Assembly: GCA_030919125.1 (NCBI GenBank)
Contig: CP121470.1
Location: forward strand, 1,658,391-1,722,390
Length of the DNA: 64,000 nucleotides
DNA from: Methanoregula sp. SKADARSKE-2
GTDB lineage: Archaea; Halobacteriota; Methanomicrobia; Methanomicrobiales; Methanospirillaceae
Direction: 5' to 3'
Both the position numbers and the translations under genes were made by a program. Positions within the stretch are counted from its first letter, which is position 1, and each line of letters starts with the position of its first letter. The notes beneath the pieces were generated by a model. It was given only the letters and a program-made list of their open reading frames with translations. It made no database searches and had not been told where the DNA came from. This document shows, piece after piece, positions 45,414-53,978 of the stretch.

Positions 45414-46560
45414 GTAGCCGGTAGTACTTTATCTTAGTACGATCAATGACGAGTATGGAAAATCTGGTTGATTTTGCGCTCGAGAAGCGGTATGAGAGTA
45501 TCAAACGACTCGGGGATCGGCTTGACGGATTTTCGACATTAATCAATTGGGAGAGGTTTCTGACGGTAGTGGGAGGTCTGTATCGAAACCAGACCGAAGA
45601 GGGCGGTCGACCGAATATTGATATCGTTCTCATGGTTAAGATGCTGGTACTCCAGTCGATGTACAGCCTGTCCGATCCCGAACTTGAGCGTCAGGCCAAT
45701 GATCGCATATCATTTATGAAATTCCTCGGGTATCCTAACAAGGTCCCGGATCAGACCACCGTCTGGTATTTCCGGGAGCGGTTGGCAAAGACCGGAAAGG
45801 ATAAGGCTATTTGGGATGAGCTCCAGCGACAACTCGATGCACAATGTCTGAAAATCAAAAAAGGCACCATTCAGGATGCGACTTTCATCACCTCAGAGCC
45901 CGGTCATGCTTCAACGAATACACCCCGGGGTGATGCTGCAAAAACTCGAAGAAGCCGGGATGGAACATGGGCGATAAAGGGCAAGAAATCTTATTTTGGA
46001 TACAAACTCCATACCAAAGAGGATTGTGACTTCGGACTGATCCGGGCTCTCGAGGTTACAACTGCCTCAACCCACGATTCGCAAATCGACCTGTCGAACG
46101 AAGGAGAGGTGATCTACCGTGACCGAGGATATTTCGGTACCAAAACAAAAGGTTTCAACACCACCATGCAACGGGGTGTTCGTGGGCATCCGATCGGTAT
46201 CCGCGATGTTCTCAAAAACGCTCGAATCTCTCGAATCCTATCTCCCGGGGAACGCCCATATGCCATCATCAAGAATGTGTTCCATTCTGCTCATACCAAA
46301 GTCACAACCGTTCTCAGGGTGCATACCAAAATGCTGTTCTCGGCCTTCTGCTTTAACCGGTTTCAACTCGCAACCCTCAAAAAACAAGGGGTTCTTGAGC
46401 GGATGCTCTCGACAAAAAACTGAAATGTGGCCTGAAAATGCAAGAACCGGATACATAGACCCACTCACATTGGTGCTATTTTGTAAAATTGGGGTAAGCC
46501 GAACGCTCGGGAAGCACCCCTTTCCGGTACGATCGTAAAATAAATGGGTCATTCGTTACC
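45414..46560 (+). mobile_element. IS5-type insertion sequence (full copy)
   Basis: The left end (TGTAGCCGGTAGTACTTTAT from 45414) recurs, inverted, at the outer edge of the fragment at 49090-49268. The right end is set near 46560 from a weak inverted match and is uncertain. The transposase reads straight through. Insertion truncates the anti-sigma kinase. Confidence 0.6.
45446..46423 (+). CDS. IS5-type transposase, apparently intact
   Basis: The 325-residue product has an N-terminal helical domain (IDIVLMVKMLVLQSMYSLSD), then the DDE domain: first Asp in TIQDATFI (about residue 147), second Asp in VIYRDRGYFG (about 227) and a late region RPYAIIKNVF where the family's catalytic Glu should lie but is not obvious. 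Lys/Arg-rich patches suit DNA binding. ATG 45446 is the first in the element. It is unlike the 31.8 kb transposase, so two IS5 subgroups are present. Confidence 0.85.
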   Translation: MTSMENLVDFALEKRYESIKRLGDRLDGFSTLINWERFLTVVGGLYRNQTEEGGRPNIDIVLMVKMLVLQSMYSLSDPELERQANDRISFMKFLGYPNKVPDQTTVWYFRERLAKTGKDKAIWDELQRQLDAQCLKIKKGTIQDATFITSEPGHASTNTPRGDAAKTRRSRDGTWAIKGKKSYFGYKLHTKEDCDFGLIRALEVTTASTHDSQIDLSNEGEVIYRDRGYFGTKTKGFNTTMQRGVRGHPIGIRDVLKNARISRILSPGERPYAIIKNVFHSAHTKVTTVLRVHTKMLFSAFCFNRFQLATLKKQGVLERMLSTKN

Positions 46561-46753
46561 CTCAATAATCATCAACAATAAATAACCACGCTCCCGGCAG
46601 GCCAGCGCGGGCATAATTATCCGGTTCGATAAACGAAACGGGAAATGCACCTCCCGTTTTTTCTTTGGGTTGGTTATGATCTCTTATCCCGCCAGACACA
46701 CGTTCGCTCGCGACAACATTGTCAAACTGGTATTGCCCACATCCTGTCACGCC

Positions 46754-48769
46754 TCACTGCTGTTCGGGGGTCACGAACCCCAGTGGTTTTTCCGTGGAAG
46801 GATAGATAAGAAGGCTGATCTCCCCCATGGGGGTCCGGATCATCTCCGATCTGACAATCGCACCATTACGGTAGATCTCTACCGTGAGCGGGTCTCCGGT
46901 ATTATCCTGTTTTTCGACACGGATCTGAACCAGGTTTCCTTTACTGGGGATGACATAGAACTTGTCGCCGGTGTCGGATATTTCTAAGAGATCTCCGGGA
47001 TTCCCGATCTGGCCGTAGTAGTGGTGATTGTAGATCACCTTGAGATAGACCCCGGTACCGGGAATTGTTACTGAGGGGGGGGAGGCTGCTATAGTGGGGG
47101 ATGGGGTTGGTACCAGCGTTGACACCGGCGTTGTGACTGGTGTAGTGTTCCCGTTGAATGGGGGGGATGCAATCAGGGCAATACCCGCGAGGGCGATGAG
47201 GAGGACTGCGAGGAGAACGATTGCAGCAGCCATCTTTATCCTCGGGGGACTATCCCGTTGCGGGGGAGGAGGCAGGATCTCCTCCGGAATTTTCGCAATG
47301 GGTGCTTCTTCAGCAGGCTTTTCGGAGTCTCCTGATTGGAGGGTTGATCTCCCGGAGGGGTTCTCCTGCTTGTCGGAGGATCCGGTTTGATCAGTGCTCC
47401 CGGTTACCGGGTCAGCCCCGAGCGCGATCGCGGTTTCCGGGATCCCCTCCCGGTCCTCTCTGCCGGAAACCTCACCCGGTCTTTCAGAGACCGTCTCACC
47501 GGTCTCTGCTTCCTCCGGGCCGGAGAATTCTTCTCGGTTTTTTTCAATGTCGGGAGAATCTGTCACGGCACCGGTCTCCTCGTTAGTCTGCCGGGCGATC
47601 TCTGAACCTTCTTCTCCGAGAATTTTTTCTTCTTGGGGGAGCGCTACCACGAGGGGTTCATCGGAATTTGCGGGGGCCGGCGGAGCAGCAAATTCAATAG
47701 CGGGAGCCGGGATTATCGGCCAGGTTATCGCAAGAGGAGCATTGGGAAGATCCCCTGCTTCCCGGTTGGGTCCGCTCCGGGAGTCTTCGGGCAGATCCTT
47801 ATATGGGGTTTCAGATACCGGCTCCCCTGATTCTTTCCTGATCCCGGTATCATCAATAACTTCCCGTTCAGAGGAAGCTGGAGGGGTTACCGGATTCTGG
47901 TCAGGCGTCTCGTCCCTCCCTCCCTCTTCAGGGAGAAGAGGGAAATTCTGGGATCCGTCGGGTATCGTGGATTGTTCTTCCTCCGGTGTTGTAGAGGTCT
48001 CCGGAGAATCACCAGGTACCGGCCGGATGGGCTCATCATCTGCATGGGCGGTTCCCGGGCCCGGTTGCGGAGCCTCGATCGGCTCTTCCCTGAACGCGGA
48101 TGGCGGTTTTTCCTCGCTTCCGCGCTCCTGAATTTTTTCTTCCGACTGAGAATGCGTCTCGTCCGCAATCGGCGATTCAGTGTCTGTTACCTCCGGAGAC
48201 TTCCCGCTCTCCGGAAGGTCCTCCTCCGGGGATTGTGATACCGGTGCAGGTGCAACGTCCGCTGGCCCGAAAGCCGCGTCGGGTTCGGGTGCCGGCGGAT
48301 GGGGATCGGTGACAACCTTGTGGGGCGCAAGAATTTCGGGGGCGATCCACCTGCGGATTGATGGCCGCATACCGGTTTCCGCTTCTGCGGTGCGGGAGTC
48401 TGTTACCGTGCTTTTCTGGCGCACCGCAACGATGGCTTCCATGAGTTTCCGGAGCCATTCCCTGCTCTCCGGCATCCTCCGCTCACCACGTTCCTGAGAG
48501 AAAAAGAGCTCGGTCGATTCCGGCTGCTCCGTTGTTTCTGTCCTGGCTATAGTCAGCGTTATGGTCGGTTCGCCCGTCGCAATCTCTCCCCCTTTGACCG
48601 AAAAGATATCCTCAAGAGGGATCATCTGAACATCGAACCTGGCATAGGTACTGTCAACAAAAATCAGGCGGCTGGTGGTAAGAATAACGTCAAACGGCAC
48701 AAAGTTTACCAGGACTTTATTTGCCGTCAGAACAATAGATTCACCGTAATTGAGATACAGATCCCCCAT
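46754..48769 (-). CDS. PH-like/TM protein with long acidic Pro-Glu-Ser linker
   Basis: The 671-residue product has three parts. Residues 1-120 look like a PH/GRAM-type cytosolic domain (SIVLTANKVLVNFVPFDVIL, TSRLIFVDS, IPLEDIFSVKGG). Residues 120-510 are a low-complexity stretch rich in Glu, Pro, Ser and Thr. A single membrane helix (about 512-537, AAAIVLLAVLLIALAGIALI) leads to an extracellular Thr/Pro stalk and a domain of about 100 residues (VYLKVIYNHHYYGQIGNPGD). It would link cytosol and surface. No known family name applies. It lies between two inverted copies of one IS, which may have moved it. Confidence 0.75.
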   Translation of the reverse strand: MGDLYLNYGESIVLTANKVLVNFVPFDVILTTSRLIFVDSTYARFDVQMIPLEDIFSVKGGEIATGEPTITLTIARTETTEQPESTELFFSQERGERRMPESREWLRKLMEAIVAVRQKSTVTDSRTAEAETGMRPSIRRWIAPEILAPHKVVTDPHPPAPEPDAAFGPADVAPAPVSQSPEEDLPESGKSPEVTDTESPIADETHSQSEEKIQERGSEEKPPSAFREEPIEAPQPGPGTAHADDEPIRPVPGDSPETSTTPEEEQSTIPDGSQNFPLLPEEGGRDETPDQNPVTPPASSEREVIDDTGIRKESGEPVSETPYKDLPEDSRSGPNREAGDLPNAPLAITWPIIPAPAIEFAAPPAPANSDEPLVVALPQEEKILGEEGSEIARQTNEETGAVTDSPDIEKNREEFSGPEEAETGETVSERPGEVSGREDREGIPETAIALGADPVTGSTDQTGSSDKQENPSGRSTLQSGDSEKPAEEAPIAKIPEEILPPPPQRDSPPRIKMAAAIVLLAVLLIALAGIALIASPPFNGNTTPVTTPVSTLVPTPSPTIAASPPSVTIPGTGVYLKVIYNHHYYGQIGNPGDLLEISDTGDKFYVIPSKGNLVQIRVEKQDNTGDPLTVEIYRNGAIVRSEMIRTPMGEISLLIYPSTEKPLGFVTPEQQ

Positions 48770-49089
48770 TTTACCACCTATCCTGAGGTATCTTCGCTCT
48801 TTGTGCTGATATGCTTTTTAGATGGACACTCCGGCTCAAGGTCAGCTGCCCGGTAACCTGGTCTTCCATGATAACCGGTTCGGGAGCATTGCTCCGGTTC
48901 CGCTATTGGGCGTCTTTGGCCGGCGACCATATTCTGAAACGAACCCCCGTCGGCTGCTAAAAATGAGACCCCTCGGGAGTTTGTAAAATCCATTACCCTT
49001 ACTGCCTCTCCCACAATGTGTTTTCAGAGCGGAATTCTTACTCAGTTGGTAAGGAATTGGATCCAGGGCTGTATCCCCGGAACCCGAAA
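48770..49089. other. Upstream region of the PH-like/TM gene
   Basis: Apart from a GGTGG ribosome site before ATG 48769, no gene or promoter is evident in the first 250 bases. Confidence 0.4.
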
Positions 49090-49268
49090 TGGTTTTGATA
49101 CATATCTCCCCCGACCGTCAGAAATCTCTTCCAATTGATTAATATCGAAAATCCGTCGAGCCGATCGCCGAGTTGTTTGATACACTCAGACCGCTTCTCG
49201 AGCGCAAAATCAACCTGATTTTCCCTACTCGTCATTGGTCGTACTAAGTTAAGGTACTACCGGTTACA
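49090..49268 (-). mobile_element. Fragment of the 45.4 kb IS5-type element
   Basis: On the minus strand this begins TGTAACCGGTAGTACCTTAA and encodes the transposase N-terminus (VDFALEKRSECIKQLGDRLD), matching the full copy at 45414 onwards. Similarity stops near 49090. It lies in inverted orientation to the full copy. Confidence 0.75.
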
Positions 49269-49660
49269 AGGTGGTTTTTCAGAACTCTCCTCTCTCTTTT
49301 TTGGATCTCGAACATCTTTTCTCTGCAGAAAATTTCCCTCAGGCCCGGGCGGTTACGGGCCCAAAAGTTTCCGGCGCATTGGGAGGCTACCCAAAAATAT
49401 CTTTGGCTTTGAGCCAGGGTAGCCAATAAATTGTTTGGCCTGGGGGCCTTGGGGCTCCAGGAAAAGTTGGCAACGGCTGGGATTTTGATAAACAAGGGGA
49501 TTTGAGATGCAGGTGCAGTAATAGATAGTATTTGGTGCTTTACTTTGTAGGGAATCACCGTTATCACTTCAAAGGATTTTGGAAAACTCATCTCGATCAA
49601 ACCCATTGATCCGAACTATAATCTTTTTTATATACAATAAATACTAACATTAAGTTAGCA
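49269..49660. other. Spacer with hairpin upstream of the ArsR gene
   Basis: GGCTACCC (49385-49392) pairs with GGGTAGCC (49417-49424), with a smaller TTGGCT/AGCCAG hairpin nested inside. No gene is supported. The promoter of the ArsR gene lies at the right end. Confidence 0.45.
49627..49658 (+). promoter_or_regulatory. TATA box and inverted repeat before the ArsR gene
   Basis: TTTATATAC (49627-49635) stands about 30 bases before ATG 49661. Between them lies CTAAC-attaa-GTTAG (49644-49648 and 49654-49658), a perfect inverted repeat. A regulator bound there would block initiation, as expected for self-repression. Confidence 0.6.
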
Positions 49661-50290
49661 ATGTACGATGCTGTTGAGGCGGCCCGGCTTCTTGACATCC
49701 TGGGAAACAGGAACCGACGGCGGATTATCGAACTCCTCCGCCAGAAGCCCTGCTTCGTCACCGAGATCTCCGATACGCTCATGATCTCGCCCAAGGCGGT
49801 CATCGACCACCTCCAGATGATGGAGCGCGAGGCCATCCTCTCCTGCCAGACCGACGAGCGTCGCAGGAAATATTATTTCCTGGAAAATGACATCATGGTA
49901 AATGTCAGCCTCCGGCAGGTCCACCTCATCTCCGGAACGAACGACGAACAGGAAGCCGAAGCCGAACAGCTTCGGCAGTCCGTAGCGCTCCTGGGCCGGA
50001 TGATACAGGCCCACGACCAGATCCTTACGAACCTGGAACAGATCAACTACGACGTTGAAACGAAGATCAATGACCTTGCCAGGAACCATAAGGATTTATT
50101 CAGGAGCGAACGAGAGCTTACTATAATCATCGCACTGGCCCACGAACAACTGACGTTTGGACAGCTCGGACAGGTGACAGAGATTTCTCCTGAGGAACTC
50201 TCCGGTATCCTGCAGCGCTTCGAACGCAAGGGGATCATCGGCCGTGCAGAAGACCACCAGTACACACTTCGAGGCATCCATGCAAACTAA
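49661..50290 (+). CDS. ArsR-type winged-helix regulator
   Basis: The 209-residue product has an N-terminal winged helix (LLDILGNRNRRRIIELLRQK, then VTEISDTLMISPKAVIDHLQ), a central coiled coil (about 115-150) and a second helix-turn-helix-like end (EQLTFGQLGQVTEISPEEL). It overlaps the Hsp20 gene by 11 bases. ArsR-Hsp20 pairs recur in Methanomicrobiales and suggest heat or protein-stress control. The operator before it supports self-repression. No ArsR metal-binding Cys pair is apparent. Confidence 0.85.
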   Translation: MYDAVEAARLLDILGNRNRRRIIELLRQKPCFVTEISDTLMISPKAVIDHLQMMEREAILSCQTDERRRKYYFLENDIMVNVSLRQVHLISGTNDEQEAEAEQLRQSVALLGRMIQAHDQILTNLEQINYDVETKINDLARNHKDLFRSERELTIIIALAHEQLTFGQLGQVTEISPEELSGILQRFERKGIIGRAEDHQYTLRGIHAN

Positions 50291-50696
50291 CCCAAACGGT
50301 CCCTACGACGATGTGTTCAACAACCTTGCAAAGATTGTCGAAGAGATCGTCAAGAGCATGCCTGATAGCCAGCATGCACGCATAGTAGGTTACACCATTA
50401 TCACGCACCACCCGCCATCCGGTGACCCCGAGATCATCCGGGGCTTCACTCCGGAAGACGATGGCGAGATCCCGTACGAAGTTACGGAAACCGAAGAAGA
50501 AGTCTTCATCACCGCGCAACTGCCGGCAGATCCGAAGAATGCACCGTTTGCCGATATCCAGCCGGAGAGTGTCCGGATCAATGTCGATGACCGGGACACG
50601 ACGATCATGCTCGACCATCCTGTAGATCGTATCCACAGCAACTACCGGGTCCACCGTGGCGTGATGGATATCTGCCTGAAAAAGGTCAATCTCTGA
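50280..50696 (+). CDS. Hsp20-like small heat shock protein
   Basis: The 138-residue product resembles Hsp20/IbpA chaperones. The beta-sandwich core is residues 60-138: VTETEEEVFITAQLPADPKN, VRINVDDRDTTIMLD and the end YRVHRGVMDICLKK. The usual A-x-x-x-n-G-v-L-t-i motif is replaced by HRGVMDICLKK, so it is a divergent member. It would hold unfolding proteins in the cytosol. The ATG at 50280 overlaps the regulator gene, so both are made together. Confidence 0.72.
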   Translation: MQTNPNGPYDDVFNNLAKIVEEIVKSMPDSQHARIVGYTIITHHPPSGDPEIIRGFTPEDDGEIPYEVTETEEEVFITAQLPADPKNAPFADIQPESVRINVDDRDTTIMLDHPVDRIHSNYRVHRGVMDICLKKVNL

Positions 50697-50854
50697 GTTT
50701 TCAATTTTTAGATCTCTGCACGACTTTCCTTTGGTTTAATCTGCGTTTCCCGGCGTTACGGGTAAGATCTGAATCGGGTTGGGGCGGCGGAGATATCTTT
50801 GAGCTGCTGCGCTTCGATTGAGAGACCCGGACGTTTTTTTAGTGAGAGGTGGAA

Positions 50855-53038
50855 TTATACTTTTACCGGTACATCTCCCGGTGCCCACTCAGTTATTGTT
50901 CTCTTGTCGCGCATCTCGTGGAACTGGCGCAGGGAGACCGTGATATCGCGGGTGAAGGCGAAGTACCCGATCTGGGTATTCCGGCAGAGTTTCATCGCCA
51001 TCTCCATCAGCCCCTTCGGATCCGGGCGGGCTTCCCCAAGCCAGATATGAAAGATGTTCCCGCCATCGACAATGGGGAAGAAGACGTGTTCGATCTCCAT
51101 GCGCTTTGCGATCGGTACATCCGCTCCCGGGGCGACGTGGGTACCGTTCGTGTAATAGATAGGAAGATCGCACTTCTTCCCGAGCATGGCTAGGCCTTCT
51201 TCGACATCACCCTTGATGACCTTCTTTGCAAAGTCATGATACTGCTTGTTGAGGAGATCGGCAACTGCAAACCTCTGCCCGGTCGTCTCTGCCGGCGTCC
51301 GTGCAAGCGCAATCGTCATGTTGTTCTTGAGCGAGAGTTCGCGACCGTACAGCTCCATCTCGGTCATCGCACGGATCGCAAGCTTAAACGCCTCCTTTGA
51401 TTCGTGGAGCTGCTTCCCGGTGTGGTGCTGGACCATCTCGTTGACGCCGACAACCCCGATCGTGTAGACAAGCCCTTCGAGATCCACCGCAAGGGCTCCG
51501 CGTTCACCGGTGTTCGGATCCTTGGGGCGCTGCATCGCAAACGGCATCCTGCTGTTAGCCCGGATAAGGTCCATCCACCGGCGCTTGATCTTGAAGATCT
51601 CGACTGCCACATCCATGAGGTGCTTGAGTTCGGCAAACAACCGCCCATCATCACCTTCCGCGTTGTATGCCGCCCGGGGACAGTTGACGGAGACGACCTG
51701 CCATGACCCCATCGAAAAATGCTTTCCGTCTTCGAAATAGAGTTTCTTATCGAAGTCTGAGTCTTTGTCCGCGACAGTCGAGAACTGGTATGCGCAGCAC
51801 TGGTAACAGGAGATGCCCTTGCCGGCACCACGATAGATAGGGAGCTGGTTATCGTAGTAGGGGGTCCCGAACTTGGAAGCAAGTTCAAAGGTCATCAGGT
51901 ACAGGTCCTGGTACGTCGGGAGATGCGGGTTCTTCCGGTTGAACTCTTCCCTCTCGGTCATGAAGTCCGGCTCGATCGAGATCTCGGGTTTTGGGAAGTT
52001 AAACGGCTTTCCCCAGTAATCGCCTTCGAGCATGACCTCCATCAGTGCTTTGAAGAGGAGACGGACTTCCCGCTCGAACTCGCTGTACGTCCTCCGCGGG
52101 CCCGAGCTCCCATCCCAGATCTTTCCTTTATACACGCAGGGTTTATCCTGCCAGAGGGTTGGAACGCCCGGTGAGAGCTGGATCGACGAGAAGACCAGCT
52201 GGCCGCCCCGGGCGACCATCATCTGGGTCATCTCGTACACGAACATCTGTACCATTTGCTTGATCTCGCTGTACTCCATCCCTTCCATGAACGGCGCAAG
52301 GAAGGTGAGGAAGTTGTAATAGCCCTGACCCCCGGCAAAGTTCGTCTGGGCAGAGCCAAGGGCCTTGACGGCATGGAGGATCGCAACTTCGGCCCGTTTT
52401 GCAGGTCCCGCAACCGATGCCTTTGTCCCGTTGCCATCCGGCATCAGGCCATAGTAAAGGAAGTAGCGGAGGTCCCAGTCCTGACAGAACGGTCTCGTCC
52501 CGAAGTATTCGAGATCATGGATGTGCATCTCACCGGCAAGATGGTGATCGGCAAGCTCGGGGGGTAGCTGGAGGAGGTATTGCTCTTTGGAGATCTTGTC
52601 GGCCTTCTTCTTGTGCGAGGTCTCGGCATTCTCCTGGAGGTTCGCATTATCGTGCGCCTCGAACCCGCGCCCTACATCGATCTGATGGGCGTCATAAACT
52701 GGAGTTCCGACCCGCGAGCAGACATTCCGGTATTGGATCATCCCTTTTTCCAGGAGCATCATATTGACTATCTCCCGGATAAGCGGACCGGAGAGGGACT
52801 TGAGCTGCATGCTCTTGATCCGGTTCTCGACATCCCGGGCGATCTCCTGAGCCACATCCTCGGTTGCGCCTTTATACCCGTAGAATGTCTCGACAAGCTT
52901 GGTCTCTTCGACAATCTGCCGGACTATCCGGTTCCGGTCCCATTCGACAATATGACCGTCAGTGGTGCGGACCCCGGGAAGGAGAGGGACTTCGATCCCG
53001 CCGAAGGTTACCTGCTTGGTCTCCCGTAGGGCAGGCAT
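50855..53038 (-). CDS. nrdD: Anaerobic (class III-type) ribonucleoside-triphosphate reductase
   Basis: NrdD reduces ribonucleotides for DNA synthesis using a glycyl radical. The 727-residue product has an N-terminal ATP-cone (about residues 20-110), RGGQLVFSSIQLSPGVP (277-293), the Cys set CYQCCAYQF (Cys 411, 414, 415) and GSWQVVSVNCPRAAYNAEGD. The usual C-terminal Cys-x-x-Cys zinc pair and RxxGY radical loop are not seen: the protein ends TITEWAPGDVPVKV. The gene starts directly after the redoxin gene stop (TAAATG). NrdG activase is not in the window. Length is close to the family norm, so the missing tail is not a simple truncation by frameshift; I checked the end in frame. Confidence 0.85.
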   Translation of the reverse strand: MPALRETKQVTFGGIEVPLLPGVRTTDGHIVEWDRNRIVRQIVEETKLVETFYGYKGATEDVAQEIARDVENRIKSMQLKSLSGPLIREIVNMMLLEKGMIQYRNVCSRVGTPVYDAHQIDVGRGFEAHDNANLQENAETSHKKKADKISKEQYLLQLPPELADHHLAGEMHIHDLEYFGTRPFCQDWDLRYFLYYGLMPDGNGTKASVAGPAKRAEVAILHAVKALGSAQTNFAGGQGYYNFLTFLAPFMEGMEYSEIKQMVQMFVYEMTQMMVARGGQLVFSSIQLSPGVPTLWQDKPCVYKGKIWDGSSGPRRTYSEFEREVRLLFKALMEVMLEGDYWGKPFNFPKPEISIEPDFMTEREEFNRKNPHLPTYQDLYLMTFELASKFGTPYYDNQLPIYRGAGKGISCYQCCAYQFSTVADKDSDFDKKLYFEDGKHFSMGSWQVVSVNCPRAAYNAEGDDGRLFAELKHLMDVAVEIFKIKRRWMDLIRANSRMPFAMQRPKDPNTGERGALAVDLEGLVYTIGVVGVNEMVQHHTGKQLHESKEAFKLAIRAMTEMELYGRELSLKNNMTIALARTPAETTGQRFAVADLLNKQYHDFAKKVIKGDVEEGLAMLGKKCDLPIYYTNGTHVAPGADVPIAKRMEIEHVFFPIVDGGNIFHIWLGEARPDPKGLMEMAMKLCRNTQIGYFAFTRDITVSLRQFHEMRDKRTITEWAPGDVPVKV

Positions 53039-53320
53039 TTAGACACCGGAAACGATGCGCTTTAAGTCTTCCCCGTCAAATTTTCCCGAGGGGAAGAGAT
53101 CTGCCGAGGTATAGAAATCCTCACCTTTCTGGAAGACCGGTGCCTCGTTTACGAATACGCCGTTTACCCTGAGTTCGGTCAGCGCTTCTGCGGTGGAAAG
53201 GTCACGCTCGGAGAACGCGTAGCCTTCCTTTTTCAGGAACTCCTTTAATAACTCGCAGTTCGGGCAATGCTCAAGCGTATACACGATCAATTGCGGACTT
53301 TTCGGCACGGGAACACCCAC
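53039..53320 (-). CDS. nrdH: Glutaredoxin-like redoxin, probable electron donor of NrdD
   Basis: The 93-residue product has a thioredoxin fold with the active-site EHCPNCELLKEFL (Cys 19 and Cys 22) and the following GYAFSERDLSTAEA. Class III reductases of methanogens are reported to use such a redoxin, itself reduced by a ferredoxin-dependent enzyme. Its stop touches the nrdD start, so the two are made together. Confidence 0.85.
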   Translation of the reverse strand: MGVPVPKSPQLIVYTLEHCPNCELLKEFLKKEGYAFSERDLSTAEALTELRVNGVFVNEAPVFQKGEDFYTSADLFPSGKFDGEDLKRIVSGV

Positions 53321-53438
53321 TCTGTAATGTTATGGTTTAGGGATTGTAGGTTATAAAAAAATCGTGATCTGGACATCGGAAATGCCATCACAAGTGTATC
53401 GATTAGGATTAGTAGATGAATGGATTAATAGTACCACG

Positions 53439-53978
53439 ATGGTCAGGGCATTTGTTGCGCTTGAGCTCTCTGCGGAGATAAAAGGCGAGCTCCGGAGAGC
53501 GCAGGAGAGCCTGAGAAATTCCGGTATTCATCTTGCGTTTGTCAGGCCCGAACTTATCCACATCACCGTAAAATTCCTGGGTGATGTGGACGAGAAAACG
53601 CTTCCTCTGGTGATTGCCGCCCTCAAATCCATACGATCCGAGCCGTTCACGGTCTCCGTAAACCCGATAACTGCAGATAACGCCAGCCGTCCGCGTTCGG
53701 TATGGTGCCCGATCGGGGATGCGGGGGAGAGCGAATGCCTCTTCCGAAAAGTTGAGGATCTCCTTGCCCCGCAGGGATTCCCCCGGGAGACCCGAAAGTT
53801 CACGCCCCATGCAACCATTGCCCGAATGAAGAGGCCGGAGCCCTGCCTGCTGCCGGCGCTTGCAAAGATCCGGAAGAATACGTATGGTACAACCCCGATC
53901 TTCGGCATGTCCCTGAAGAAGAGTACCCTGACTCCGCAGGGCCCGATCTATGAAGATATCCTGGGGGTAACGTGGTAA
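53439..53978 (+). CDS. thpR: RNA 2',3'-cyclic phosphodiesterase
   Basis: ThpR belongs to the 2H phosphoesterases and opens or forms 2',3'-cyclic and 2',5' bonds at RNA ends. The 179-residue product has both H-x-T motifs: HITVKFLG (His 41, Thr 43) and HATIARMK (His 124, Thr 126). The start ATG 53439 is set by MVRAFVALELS. It overlaps the CCA-adding enzyme gene by 7 bases, giving a small tRNA-processing operon. Confidence 0.92.
   Translation: MVRAFVALELSAEIKGELRRAQESLRNSGIHLAFVRPELIHITVKFLGDVDEKTLPLVIAALKSIRSEPFTVSVNPITADNASRPRSVWCPIGDAGESECLFRKVEDLLAPQGFPRETRKFTPHATIARMKRPEPCLLPALAKIRKNTYGTTPIFGMSLKKSTLTPQGPIYEDILGVTW

Noticed and set aside
45414..49268. A functional composite transposon
   Set aside because: One IS copy is only a 180-base fragment, so the pair cannot be expected to move together now.
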